Assembly (NCBI GenBank): GCA_004293365.1
Contig: RDYN01000056.1
Coordinates: forward strand, 1 to 40,556
Source: Oscillatoriales cyanobacterium
GTDB taxonomy: Bacteria > Cyanobacteriota > Cyanobacteriia > Cyanobacteriales > Microcoleaceae
DNA length: 40,556 bases
Direction of reading: 5' to 3'
Part shown: one piece after another, positions 1 to 7,187 of the stretch
Layout of the letters: every line of letters begins with the position of its first letter
Numbering within the stretch: the first letter of the stretch is position 1
The notes under the pieces: generated by a model
Seen by the model: the letters and a program-made list of their open reading frames with translations, nothing else
Databases searched by the model: none
Told to the model about the DNA's origin: nothing
Position numbers and translations under genes: made by a program

Positions 1-115
1 GTAATTCCCCGCCAACTAACCAGTAACCAGAACCTTAGTAAGGTGCGCAGTGCGCACCCTACAATTATATTTGATGCGTAATTCCCCGCCAACTAACCAA
101 TAACCAATAACTTCT
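1..115. repeat. Direct repeat flanking a GGTGCGCA palindrome
   Basis: This gap lies downstream of urtD and contains no gene. A 22-bp direct repeat beginning GTAATTCCCCGCCAAC occurs at 1-22 and again at 78-99, both followed by similar AACCA-rich sequence. Between the copies, at 40-62, is a palindrome built on GGTGCGCAGTGCGCACC. The same palindrome recurs four more times in the window. The gap separates urtD from whatever lies to the left, presumably urtE. Confidence 0.7.
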
Positions 116-862
116 TCACTCTTCTGGTTTTCCCAAATATACCTCAATTACGCGATCGTCATTTTGCACCTCATCCATCGTTCCCTCGCACAAAACAGCA
201 CCCTGATGCAAAACCGTCACCTTTTTAGCAATTTGCCGCACAAACTCCATATCATGTTCAATTACCAACACCGAATGACTTTCCGCCAGCGAAATCAGCA
301 AATCTCCCGTTAGCGCCGTTTCCTCATCAGTCAAACCCGCCACAGGTTCATCCACCAACAACAAATCAGGAGATTGCGCCACCAACATCCCAATTTCCAA
401 CCACTGCTTTTCCCCGTGAGAAAGCAAACCAGCCGAAACATCAGCTTTATTCACCAAACCAATAGTTTCTAACAAACCCGCCACCGTCCGCTTTTCAGTA
501 GCAGGAGCAGCCTTAAACAGAGTTGGAAACACATTTTTATTGCCATTGCAAGATAGCTCCAAATTTTCGCGCGGCGTTAAATTCAAGTAAACTCGCGGCG
601 TTTGAAACTTGCGACCAATACCCAGACGCGCAATCTGATATTCCGACAATTTTCGCAAATTTTTCCCCTTAAATATCACTCGCCCTTCCGTCGGCTGCAC
701 CTTCCCAGTAATCGAATCGAGAAAAGTTGTTTTCCCCGCACCGTTAGGGCCAATGATAACTCGCAGTTCCCCCGCATCCATGCTAAAATTTAAACCGTTT
801 ATGGCTTTGAAACCATCAAAACTAACAGTCAAGTTTTCTATTTCTAATACTTTTTCCTTCAT
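116..862 (-). CDS. urtD: Urea ABC transporter ATP-binding protein UrtD
   Basis: One of the two cytoplasmic ATPases expected to power the high-affinity urea importer UrtABCDE. The 248-aa protein has the full set of ABC ATPase motifs: Walker A GPNGAGKT near residue 38, the signature-region variant LSHGEKQWLE, Walker B LLLVDEPVAG, and the switch histidine in VIEHDMEF. Its relation to the LivG/BraF branch and its position after urtA, urtB and urtC identify it as UrtD. A strong AAGGAG ribosome-binding site lies just upstream of the ATG. It reads in the same direction as urtABC, but 170 bp of tandem repeats and an AIM24-family gene separate it from urtC. The partner ATPase UrtE is not in the window and should lie beyond the left edge. 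Confidence 0.93.
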   Translation of the reverse strand: MKEKVLEIENLTVSFDGFKAINGLNFSMDAGELRVIIGPNGAGKTTFLDSITGKVQPTEGRVIFKGKNLRKLSEYQIARLGIGRKFQTPRVYLNLTPRENLELSCNGNKNVFPTLFKAAPATEKRTVAGLLETIGLVNKADVSAGLLSHGEKQWLEIGMLVAQSPDLLLVDEPVAGLTDEETALTGDLLISLAESHSVLVIEHDMEFVRQIAKKVTVLHQGAVLCEGTMDEVQNDDRVIEVYLGKPEE

Positions 863-882
863 ATTCTTCTCCTTAGTTTTAG

Positions 883-1026
883 TTGTAGGGTGCGTCAGTC
901 AACAGTCTCTGGAAAAACCGAAAAATCTCCCGGCTGACGCACCCTACATTACTAGATTAATTGTAGGGTGCGTCAGTCAACAGTCTCTGGAAAAACCGAA
1001 AAATCTCCCGGCTGACGCACCCTACA
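883..1026. repeat. Two tandem copies of a TGTAGGGTGCGTCAG hairpin
   Basis: Two nearly identical hairpin units lie between urtD and the AIM24-family gene, with arms at 884-898/934-948 and 962-976/1012-1026. The arms are TGTAGGGTGCGTCAG and its exact complement, and the loops are identical. The period is 78 bp, which indicates a recent tandem duplication. If transcribed with the urt operon, each unit would form a 15-bp stem that could protect mRNA ends or dampen expression of urtD. Confidence 0.85.
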
Positions 1027-1032
1027 CAAGCA

Positions 1033-1779
1033 TTAGCCACGATTGCTCATAAAGTCAAACGAAATATTGCTAGAACTGCTCGGGGTTGGAGTTGGCATTG
1101 CAGCCATAATCCGCTCAGCTAACTTCGAGAGTGGCAAACTTTGCAAATACACTTTTCCAGGCCCGGTTAGCTTGACCAAAAACAAACCTTCGCCGCCAAA
1201 CAAAGCATTTCTAAAGCCCCCCACAAACTGAATATCGTAATCTACAGTCGGCGCAAAAGCTACCAAACAACCAGTGTCCGCCCGCAACACTTCACCAACT
1301 CCCAAATTTTTCTCAACGATTGTTCCTCCTGCATGAACAAAAGCTAGTCCGTCACCCTGTAATTTTTGCAGAATAAAGCCTTCTCCGCCAAAGAAACCGG
1401 CACCCAGCCGCTTGGTGAAAGCTACCTCAATTTCAATCCCGTTGGCAGCACAGAGAAATGAGTCTTTTTGACACAAAAATTTACCGCCAAGTTGGCCTAA
1501 ATCGAGGGGAATCACTTTACCCGGATAGGGGGCGGCAAAAGCGACCTTTGCCTTGCGATTTCCGGCGTTGACAAAGGTGGTAATGAAAAAACCCGCTCCT
1601 GTCAGCATCCGCTTGAAACCTTGAAATAGGCCGCCACCTGTGGATGTTTGCATTTGGATGTCGCCTTCCATGTATGTCATGGTTCCAGCTTCAGCCCTGA
1701 CGCCTTCTTTGGGGTCGAGTTCAATCTCGATGAGTTGCAAATCGTCGCCGTAGATTTTGTAGTCAATCACATCTGCCAT
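1033..1779 (-). CDS. AIM24 / TIGR00266-family protein
   Basis: A protein of about 248 aa of the AIM24 (DUF124) family, a beta-strand-rich fold of poorly known biochemical role. Family-typical features include the N-terminal YKIYGDDLQLIEIELDP strand, the MTYMEGDIQMQT segment, the GGLFQGFKRMLTG turn and repeated GFFGGEGF-type glycine-rich motifs. A GTG at 1791 is also in frame, but the ATG at 1779 has GGGG a few bases upstream and gives the usual N-terminus MADVIDYK. The short Pro/Ser tail (PTPTPSSSS) is probably disordered. It sits between urtC (75 bp upstream) and urtD (170 bp downstream) in the same direction, so it is probably co-transcribed with the urea transporter. No role in urea transport is known to me. 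The family call is solid; the function is unknown. Confidence 0.85.
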   Translation of the reverse strand: MADVIDYKIYGDDLQLIEIELDPKEGVRAEAGTMTYMEGDIQMQTSTGGGLFQGFKRMLTGAGFFITTFVNAGNRKAKVAFAAPYPGKVIPLDLGQLGGKFLCQKDSFLCAANGIEIEVAFTKRLGAGFFGGEGFILQKLQGDGLAFVHAGGTIVEKNLGVGEVLRADTGCLVAFAPTVDYDIQFVGGFRNALFGGEGLFLVKLTGPGKVYLQSLPLSKLAERIMAAMPTPTPSSSSNISFDFMSNRG

Positions 1780-1866
1780 ATGTTGCCCCACAAGTTAAGT
1801 AACTGAGTATTTTACTACAAAGTCTTTCCTTGGCAGTCCGCAAGCATACCGTACATCATTTAGCAA

Positions 1867-3009
1867 TCAATGTTCAATTTCTTCTTTTTCGTGCTGTACT
1901 TCGGGGTCTTGTTCCAGGCTGGGGTAAGTAGATGCGTACTTGGGTTTTCTGAACACGCGGCGGATTTGCTCAAAATCTTGATTTTGCAGCCATCCGACTA
2001 AGCCGTCTGGCAAGACTGTGACTACTATTAAGAATAGCGCGCCTTGGAAAAATAGCCACACTTCGGGGAATTGTTCGCTCAAGAAACTTTTGCCAAAGTT
2101 GACTAGCAGCGCTCCCAATATTGCTCCTGATAGTGTGGCGCGGCCTCCTACTGCTACCCAAATTACCATTTCTATCGAAAATGCAATATCCATGGCTTTT
2201 GGCGAAATTATTCCGGTTTGTACGGTGAATAATGCGCCTGCAATCCCGGCTAAGCCTGCGGATATTGCAAATACTAAAACTTTGTATACTGTGGGATTGT
2301 AGCCGGAGAAACGCAGGCGCACTTCGTCGTCGCGAATTGCTAGTAGCAAGCGACCGAAACGCCCGCTTGTCAGCCAGCGGCAGAGGGCGTAGGTTGCTGC
2401 TAGAAATAGTACGGTGAGAATGTAGAAAATATATTGAGTATCTCTGTTGTTGACTGTGGCTCCGAATAGGGTTTTAAAGTCTGTGAGTCCGTTGGTGCCG
2501 TTAATCAGTTTTTGCTGGCCGTTAAAGAAGTTGAAAAATACAATTGTTGCTGCTTGGGTGAGAATTGAAAAGTAAACGCCTCTAATTCGATTGCGGAATA
2601 CTAAGTAACCTAAAAGTCCGCCCAAGATGGCTGGGACGAGCATTACTGCGACGACTGAGAAGGGAAATGAATAGAATGGTTGCCAAAACCAGGGCAGTTC
2701 GGTGACGCCGTAGAGGTTCATGAATTCGGGTAGTTGACTGCTGGCGTTTGGGGGAATTTGCAGTTTTAGGTGCATGGCGAAGGCGTAGCCACCTAGGGCA
2801 AAAAATACGCCGTGTCCGAGACTGAGCAAACCTGTATATCCCCAGATTAAGTCTATACCGAGAGCTACAATTGCTAGTGCTAAAAATCGGCCTAATTGGT
2901 TGAGACGAGCGTCGGGAAGTATTCCTGGGATGAGCAATATCAGTATAAGGGCGATCGCTCCTACAATTGCCGCTTCTTTGAACAGAGCCTTTTTTTCTGT
3001 ATTCTTCAT
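1867..3009 (-). CDS. urtC: Urea ABC transporter permease UrtC
   Basis: The second membrane-spanning subunit of the urea importer, LivM-like. The protein is about 380 aa with many hydrophobic helices. Its central segment reads GIDLIWGYTGLLSLGHGVFFALGG (positions 2770-2840), the branched-chain permease hallmark, and it carries the EAA-like cytoplasmic loop region near FSGYNPTVYKVLVF. A TTG at 3024 is in frame, but the ATG at 3009 (MKNTEKK) is a more ordinary start; neither has an obvious Shine-Dalgarno sequence. urtB ends at 3036, only 26 bp before this ATG, which suggests translational coupling. The charged C-terminal tail (EQDPEVQHEKEEIEH) is probably cytoplasmic. Confidence 0.92.
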   Translation of the reverse strand: MKNTEKKALFKEAAIVGAIALILILLIPGILPDARLNQLGRFLALAIVALGIDLIWGYTGLLSLGHGVFFALGGYAFAMHLKLQIPPNASSQLPEFMNLYGVTELPWFWQPFYSFPFSVVAVMLVPAILGGLLGYLVFRNRIRGVYFSILTQAATIVFFNFFNGQQKLINGTNGLTDFKTLFGATVNNRDTQYIFYILTVLFLAATYALCRWLTSGRFGRLLLAIRDDEVRLRFSGYNPTVYKVLVFAISAGLAGIAGALFTVQTGIISPKAMDIAFSIEMVIWVAVGGRATLSGAILGALLVNFGKSFLSEQFPEVWLFFQGALFLIVVTVLPDGLVGWLQNQDFEQIRRVFRKPKYASTYPSLEQDPEVQHEKEEIEH

Positions 3010-3035
3010 TTTTTTGGCGATCAAAGCTGTAGTTG

Positions 3036-4193
3036 TTAATTTTCAACTGTGCGTCCTTTTTGCGGAAATATTCCTCCCGGCCGCACTTGCAGAAAAGCCA
3101 TAATTAAGGCGAATACCATGACTTTTGCCATGCTGGTGGTGGCGAAAAATGTAAAAAAATCAGCTAAGGGCTTGACAGGAGCAAACATTAATGCTAATGT
3201 TCCCGAACCGATCAGGTAATTGGCAGTGCCGATCGCCATTGCAGCAACTATACTGCCCATAATCTTGCCCACACCGCCCACAACCACCACCATAAAAGTA
3301 TCGACTATATAATTTTGTCCGGTATTTGACCCTACAGAACCAATCAAACTAATCGCGCACCCAGCGACACCCGCCAACCCCGAGCCCAAAGCAAAAGTCA
3401 GCGCATCTACTTGCTCGGTAGGTATTCCCAAACAAGCGCTCATGCTGCGATTTTGCGTCACAGCGCGAATCCGCAATCCCCACACAGATTTTTGCAAAAA
3501 TAGGTAAATTCCCGCCAAACAAATGCCTGTCAGCGCAATGATAAAAAGCCGAGCGTAGGGTAACTGAAAAGTTCCCAGCGGGATGCCGCCGCGCAGCCAC
3601 GCAGGCGCAGTCACATCAACGTTTTGAGCGCCAAACCAAGGTTGAGTTACTGCGAGTTGGTAAGTTTGTGCTAAAAATGCGCTCGCGGCCCAGGAAATAC
3701 CGAGAGACAGAGGTAAAATTATGGCGGTAAATGTGCTGCGAGTGCGATCGAAATCCGGGCGCCGCTTCAGTACCTGCAAACCCCCAAAAAACAGCAAACA
3801 GAACACCGCAATTCCCGTTACCAGCACCCAACTGACGCTGCGGACAAACTGCTGTAAAATCAAACTTACGCCCCAAGTTGCTAGCAGAGTTTCTAGGGGC
3901 CGCCCGTAGAGATGGCGAATCACTCCGCGTTCGAGAATTAATCCTACCAATGCTGCCACTAAAAAAGCGAGGGGAATGGCAAATAAAATATAAGTTTCAA
4001 AGGCAAATCCTCCGATACCTTTGAAGACATTCTGCACAACAAAAGTTGTATAAGCCCCCAACATCATCAACTCGCCATGAGCCATATTAATCACGCCCAT
4101 CAGCCCAAAAATAATCGCTAATCCCAGGGCTGCAATTAGCAAAACAGCGCCGATGCTAATGCCATTGAATAAACCGTCCAACAACCCTAACAC
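3036..4193 (-). CDS. urtB: Urea ABC transporter permease UrtB
   Basis: The first membrane-spanning subunit of the urea importer, LivH-like, 385 aa. The N-terminus LFNGISIGAVLLIAALGLAI and the following VINMAHGELMMLGAY segment are the classic permease signature. Translation starts at a GTG at 4193, preceded at good spacing by a perfect AGGAGG (4204-4209). It follows urtA in the same direction after a 244-bp gap carrying three short palindromes, and it precedes urtC by a few bases. At about 385 aa it is longer than LivH because of an extra segment in the middle (around LKRRPDFDRTRSTF), which I recall as normal for cyanobacterial UrtB. Confidence 0.93.
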   Translation of the reverse strand: MLGLLDGLFNGISIGAVLLIAALGLAIIFGLMGVINMAHGELMMLGAYTTFVVQNVFKGIGGFAFETYILFAIPLAFLVAALVGLILERGVIRHLYGRPLETLLATWGVSLILQQFVRSVSWVLVTGIAVFCLLFFGGLQVLKRRPDFDRTRSTFTAIILPLSLGISWAASAFLAQTYQLAVTQPWFGAQNVDVTAPAWLRGGIPLGTFQLPYARLFIIALTGICLAGIYLFLQKSVWGLRIRAVTQNRSMSACLGIPTEQVDALTFALGSGLAGVAGCAISLIGSVGSNTGQNYIVDTFMVVVVGGVGKIMGSIVAAMAIGTANYLIGSGTLALMFAPVKPLADFFTFFATTSMAKVMVFALIMAFLQVRPGGIFPQKGRTVEN

Positions 4194-4223
4194 TACTTAT
4201 TTTCCTCCTACTTTTAAAATATT

Positions 4224-4382
4224 TAGGGTGCGCAGTGCGCACCTTACCAATCTGTAGGGTGCGCAGTGCGCACCTTACCAATTTTGTGCAGTTATGTGAG
4301 GAACAAGCTATGCCATGGGCACCCTCAGCGATGTTTGACGTGGACATTTATGTAAGGATAAGGTGCGCATTGCGCACCCTAC
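4224..4382. repeat. Three GGTGCGCA palindromes between urtA and urtB
   Basis: The 244-bp gap between urtA and urtB holds three copies of the short palindrome TAGGGTGCGCAGTGCGCACC or its inverse, at 4224-4245, 4254-4277 and 4360-4382. They lie inside the presumed urt transcript. The first two are tandem. Their mRNA hairpins could stabilise the upstream urtA message relative to urtBCD, a common way to make excess binding protein; this is inference. Confidence 0.8.
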
Positions 4383-4437
4383 AAACTTCCGTTACATTCG
4401 TGGAGCGAATTCGTTGCCGAAGTTCTTTCTTCTCTAC

Positions 4438-5769
4438 TTATGGAGCTTTGAATTTGCCGCCTTTTGCGGGGTCTGACCAATCGCAAGAAAAGCCTTTTGT
4501 TTCAGCGACAAACTGATTCCAAGGTATCGGCTTAACTGCTTCGGGCGTAGCAAAAGCGATTTCAAACAAACCATCTTCTCTCACTTGGCCCAACCGCACA
4601 AATTTAGCAAGGTGATGGTTAGTTTCCAGCGTAACTTTGCCGCCTGGGGCGTCAAAAGTTTGACCCAAAGCTGCTGCCCGCACTTTTTCCAAATCGTCTG
4701 GTGTTCCTGCTTTTTCGACGGCTTGCTTCCACAGGTAAACCATGATGTAAGCTGCTTCCATCGGGTCGTTGGTCACTCTGTCTTTGCCGTATTTTGCCTT
4801 GAAAGCTTCGACAAACTTTTTATTAGCGGGAGATTCCACAGTCATGAAGTAATTCCAGGCGGCGTAATGGCCTTTGAGATATTCTACGCCGATCGCCTTT
4901 ACTTCTTCCTCAGCAATACTGACGGACATTGACGGATATTTGTCTGGGCCCAAACCTGCACCCTGCAACTGTTTGAAAAATGCGACGTTGCTGTCGCCGT
5001 TGAGGGAATTGAAAATGACGCCGCCCTCGGGCAAAGCTGCCTTGATTTTAGTGATAATTGGCGTGACTTCTGTACCGCCCAAAGGTATGTAATCTTCGCC
5101 AACTAATTCGCCGCCTTTGGCTGCTAGCTGTGCTTTGATAATAGTGTTTGCTGTGCGGGGGAAAACGTAGTCCGATCCGACTAAGAAGAATTTTTTGCCT
5201 TTATTTGCTAGCAGCCAGTCTACTGCTGGCTCGATTTGCTGGTTGGGCGCAGCCCCGGTATAAAAGATATTCTTGGAACACTCTTGACCCTCGTATTGTA
5301 CGGGATACCAGAGCATATGATTTTTTTCTTCAAATACTGGCAATACTGCTTTGCGGCTGGCGGATGTCCAGCAGCCGAAGACGGTGACAACTTTGTCTTG
5401 ATCGATCAATTTTTTGGCTTTTTCGGCAAAAGTCGGCCAGTCTGAGTTGCCGTCTTCTACTATTGCTTGGATTTGTTTTCCGAGGACGCCGCCAGCTTTA
5501 TTGATTTCTTCGATTGCTAATTGTTCGGCATCGACAACGCTTTTTTCGCTGATTGACATTGTGCCGCTCAAGGAATGCAAAATTCCTACTTTGATCGTGT
5601 TCCCACTGCTGGCTGCGGGTGCTGCTGCTGATGGCGATCCGGTTGCTGTTGGAGAAGCGGCTGGGGTTGCTGTTGGAGTCGGAGTTCTACAAGCTTTTAG
5701 AAATAAACTTGATGTTAGGGTAGCAGAACTGTATAAGAGAAATTTCCGCCGATCGAATCGCTTTGTCAT
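4438..5769 (-). CDS. urtA: Urea ABC transporter substrate-binding protein UrtA
   Basis: The periplasmic urea-binding subunit, 443 aa. The N-terminus has a twin-arginine-like DRRKFLL followed by a hydrophobic stretch and a cysteine at residue 27 (LKAC). It is therefore probably a Tat-exported lipoprotein, although the lysine at -2 makes the lipobox imperfect. A Thr/Pro/Ala-rich linker (residues 28-55) precedes the Peripla_BP_5-type domain, which begins [14 protein letters not shown]. The segments [29 protein letters not shown] and [14 protein letters not shown] are typical of UrtA/FmdD-type binding proteins rather than amino-acid ones. AGGAG lies 13 bp before the ATG. It is the first gene of the operon, directly under an NtcA-type promoter. 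Confidence 0.95.
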   Translation of the reverse strand: MTKRFDRRKFLLYSSATLTSSLFLKACRTPTPTATPAASPTATGSPSAAAPAASSGNTIKVGILHSLSGTMSISEKSVVDAEQLAIEEINKAGGVLGKQIQAIVEDGNSDWPTFAEKAKKLIDQDKVVTVFGCWTSASRKAVLPVFEEKNHMLWYPVQYEGQECSKNIFYTGAAPNQQIEPAVDWLLANKGKKFFLVGSDYVFPRTANTIIKAQLAAKGGELVGEDYIPLGGTEVTPIITKIKAALPEGGVIFNSLNGDSNVAFFKQLQGAGLGPDKYPSMSVSIAEEEVKAIGVEYLKGHYAAWNYFMTVESPANKKFVEAFKAKYGKDRVTNDPMEAAYIMVYLWKQAVEKAGTPDDLEKVRAAALGQTFDAPGGKVTLETNHHLAKFVRLGQVREDGLFEIAFATPEAVKPIPWNQFVAETKGFSCDWSDPAKGGKFKAP

Positions 5770-5832
5770 TTTTTCTTGATTACTCCTGAATAGTCAGTCA
5801 GATGATTGAGAATAATAACACATAGCGACTTG

Positions 5833-5875
5833 ATATTAAGACTCGCTTTGGAAGACTGTTGTACCTTTAGATACA
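5833..5875 (-). promoter_or_regulatory. NtcA-activated promoter of the urt operon
   Basis: Reading toward urtA on the minus strand, an ideal NtcA site TGTA-N8-TACA occupies 5875-5860. It is followed 22 bases after the TAC by a -10 box TAATAT (5838-5833). GTAN8TAC-N22-TAN3T is the textbook class II NtcA-activated architecture in cyanobacteria. Transcription would begin about 5826, leaving a leader of roughly 57 bases. The urt operon is a known NtcA target in other cyanobacteria. Expression should therefore rise under nitrogen limitation. Confidence 0.9.
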
Positions 5876-6124
5876 AAACTTATTATTAATTGACAAAATT
5901 AAGGTTTTGTGGGGATTGATGGCAACTGTGGCAGAAATGGGGTTTAGACACCAAGATACGTCATTTCAGCAATCAGTCTGAAATTAGAAGTCGGCTTTTT
6001 TTTAGAGCGATACCTGATGAATGTTGGGAGTTAGGCAGAAATTGCTCGATCGCACGACGCACACTCACAAGCAAATCTCAAACCACCTCACCCGCCCAAA
6101 ATTTGTAGAAATATCCCTGATTTA
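5876..6124. other. Intergenic region without a recognised gene
   Basis: This stretch lies between the urtA promoter and the tRNA-Ala gene. It has no plausible ORF and no repeat of the families seen elsewhere. A T-run follows a GTCGGC segment near 5990, but I see no convincing stem for a terminator. Confidence 0.5.
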
Positions 6125-6197
6125 TGGAGAATAGCGGACTCGAACCGCTGGCCTCTGCGGTGCGATCGCAGCGCTCTACCAACTGAGCTAATTCCCC
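6125..6197 (-). tRNA. tRNA-Ala (anticodon CGC)
   Basis: A complete 73-base cloverleaf can be drawn. The acceptor stem GGGGAAT pairs with ATTCTCC, the D arm is GCTC/GAGC, the anticodon stem CTGCG/CGCAG holds the loop ATCGCAC, the variable loop is five bases, and the T arm AGCGG/CCGCT has loop TTCGAGT. The anticodon is CGC, reading GCG codons. The G3:U70 wobble pair, the main alanine identity element, is present, and the discriminator base is A. The 3' CCA is not encoded. The anticodon arm contains the HIP1 octamer GCGATCGC (6162-6169). Confidence 0.95.
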
Positions 6198-6326
6198 TGA
6201 TTGACTTTCAATTTAGCATTTTAGATGCCCGATTGCCGAATCTCAAAGACTCATAGGTCGCCTTTGTCTTGACTTTGGCAGACAGTCAACTACCTTAGCA
6301 CGTAATTGCTAAAAAAGTCAAGTGTT

Positions 6327-7046
6327 TTATGCAGCCGGCTCTGTGGGGGCGATCGAGCAAAGTTGGGCCACTCTATCTAACTCTAAATCAGCAAAATAGT
6401 CCACCGTCCAATTAGCTTGGCGCTGAATCATGTGAAACGGGTAAGTGTGAGTCACCCCCGCTACCTGAATCCCGGCTTTTTTCGCCGCTTCTATCCCCGC
6501 AAAAGTATCTTCTAATGCCAAACACTCGATCGCCTGCAAGTTAAATCCGGGATATTTCTGGTTGAGAAGTTCCACCGCCAACAAATAGCCGTCGGGTGCT
6601 GGTTTGCTCGCCATCAAGTCGTCGCCTGCGACAATTAATTCAAAGTTTGCAGCCAAACCCGATCGATCTAACACCAATTCTATATCCGATCGCATTGCCC
6701 CGCTAACTACCGCCATTTTCAGTCCCGAAACCCGAATTTTGTCAATAAATTCTGCCACACCCGAATAAATGGGCAATTTTTCCAAACTATCGATTGTTTC
6801 CTGATAAGCTTTTGCCTTGCCGCGCAGCAAGCGATCGAGGTATGTTTCTGTCAGATATCGTCCCCGGCGCTTCAGCAGTTCGGTAATACAAGTGCGATCG
6901 CTCTTTCCCAAGCACACTTCACGAAACTCCCCGCGTTTGAGTTGGAGATTTTCATCTAGCATCAGTCGATCGATTATTTTCTCGTGAATCGACTCGTCAT
7001 TAATAATAACGCCATTAAAATCAAATAAAACTGCTTTTAGAGTCAT
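6327..7046 (-). CDS. HAD-superfamily hydrolase (beta-phosphoglucomutase-like)
   Basis: A 239-aa cytoplasmic HAD hydrolase of subfamily IA with an N-terminal helical cap. Motif I reads LFDFNGVIINDE: the nucleophile Asp9 is present, but the usual second aspartate (general acid/base) is Asn11. Motif II is VVSGA (around residue 116), motif III the lysine in SKPAPDGY, and motif IV the acidic ALEDTFAGIEAA. The layout matches beta-phosphoglucomutase/phosphatase relatives, but the substrate cannot be told. I recall the DFNG variant in other cyanobacterial members, so it is probably not a defect. The ATG lies at the edge of an upstream array of TAATGAC heptamers, and no Shine-Dalgarno sequence is visible. 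Expression is probably independent of the neighbours. Confidence 0.85.
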   Translation of the reverse strand: MTLKAVLFDFNGVIINDESIHEKIIDRLMLDENLQLKRGEFREVCLGKSDRTCITELLKRRGRYLTETYLDRLLRGKAKAYQETIDSLEKLPIYSGVAEFIDKIRVSGLKMAVVSGAMRSDIELVLDRSGLAANFELIVAGDDLMASKPAPDGYLLAVELLNQKYPGFNLQAIECLALEDTFAGIEAAKKAGIQVAGVTHTYPFHMIQRQANWTVDYFADLELDRVAQLCSIAPTEPAA

Positions 7047-7187
7047 TAGTTATTAGTCATTAGTCATTAGTTATTAGTCATTAGTCATTGGTAATTGGTA
7101 ATCGGTAATCGGTAATCGGTAATTGAATACCAACTGTCAACTGTCAACTGTCAACTGTCAACCTGTATGCTGTCAACTGTCAACTGT
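7047..7187. repeat. Heptamer tandem repeats (STRR-like)
   Basis: Three consecutive blocks of seven-base repeats occur here: TAGTCAT/TAGTTAT (7047-7089), GGTAATC/GGTAATT (7090-7125) and CTGTCAA (7134-7187). They resemble the short tandemly repeated repetitive sequences described in filamentous cyanobacteria. The left block abuts the start codon of the HAD gene. The right block runs into the last codon and stop of the methyltransferase. Confidence 0.9.

Noticed and set aside
753..1052. Plus-strand open frame across the urtD start and the hairpin pair
   Set aside because: Half of it is the tandem repeat translated twice (the peptide repeats itself), so it is a by-product of the repeats.
7047..7187. 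Possible CRISPR array in the heptamer blocks
   Set aside because: Units are 7 bp without spacers, and no cas gene is present.
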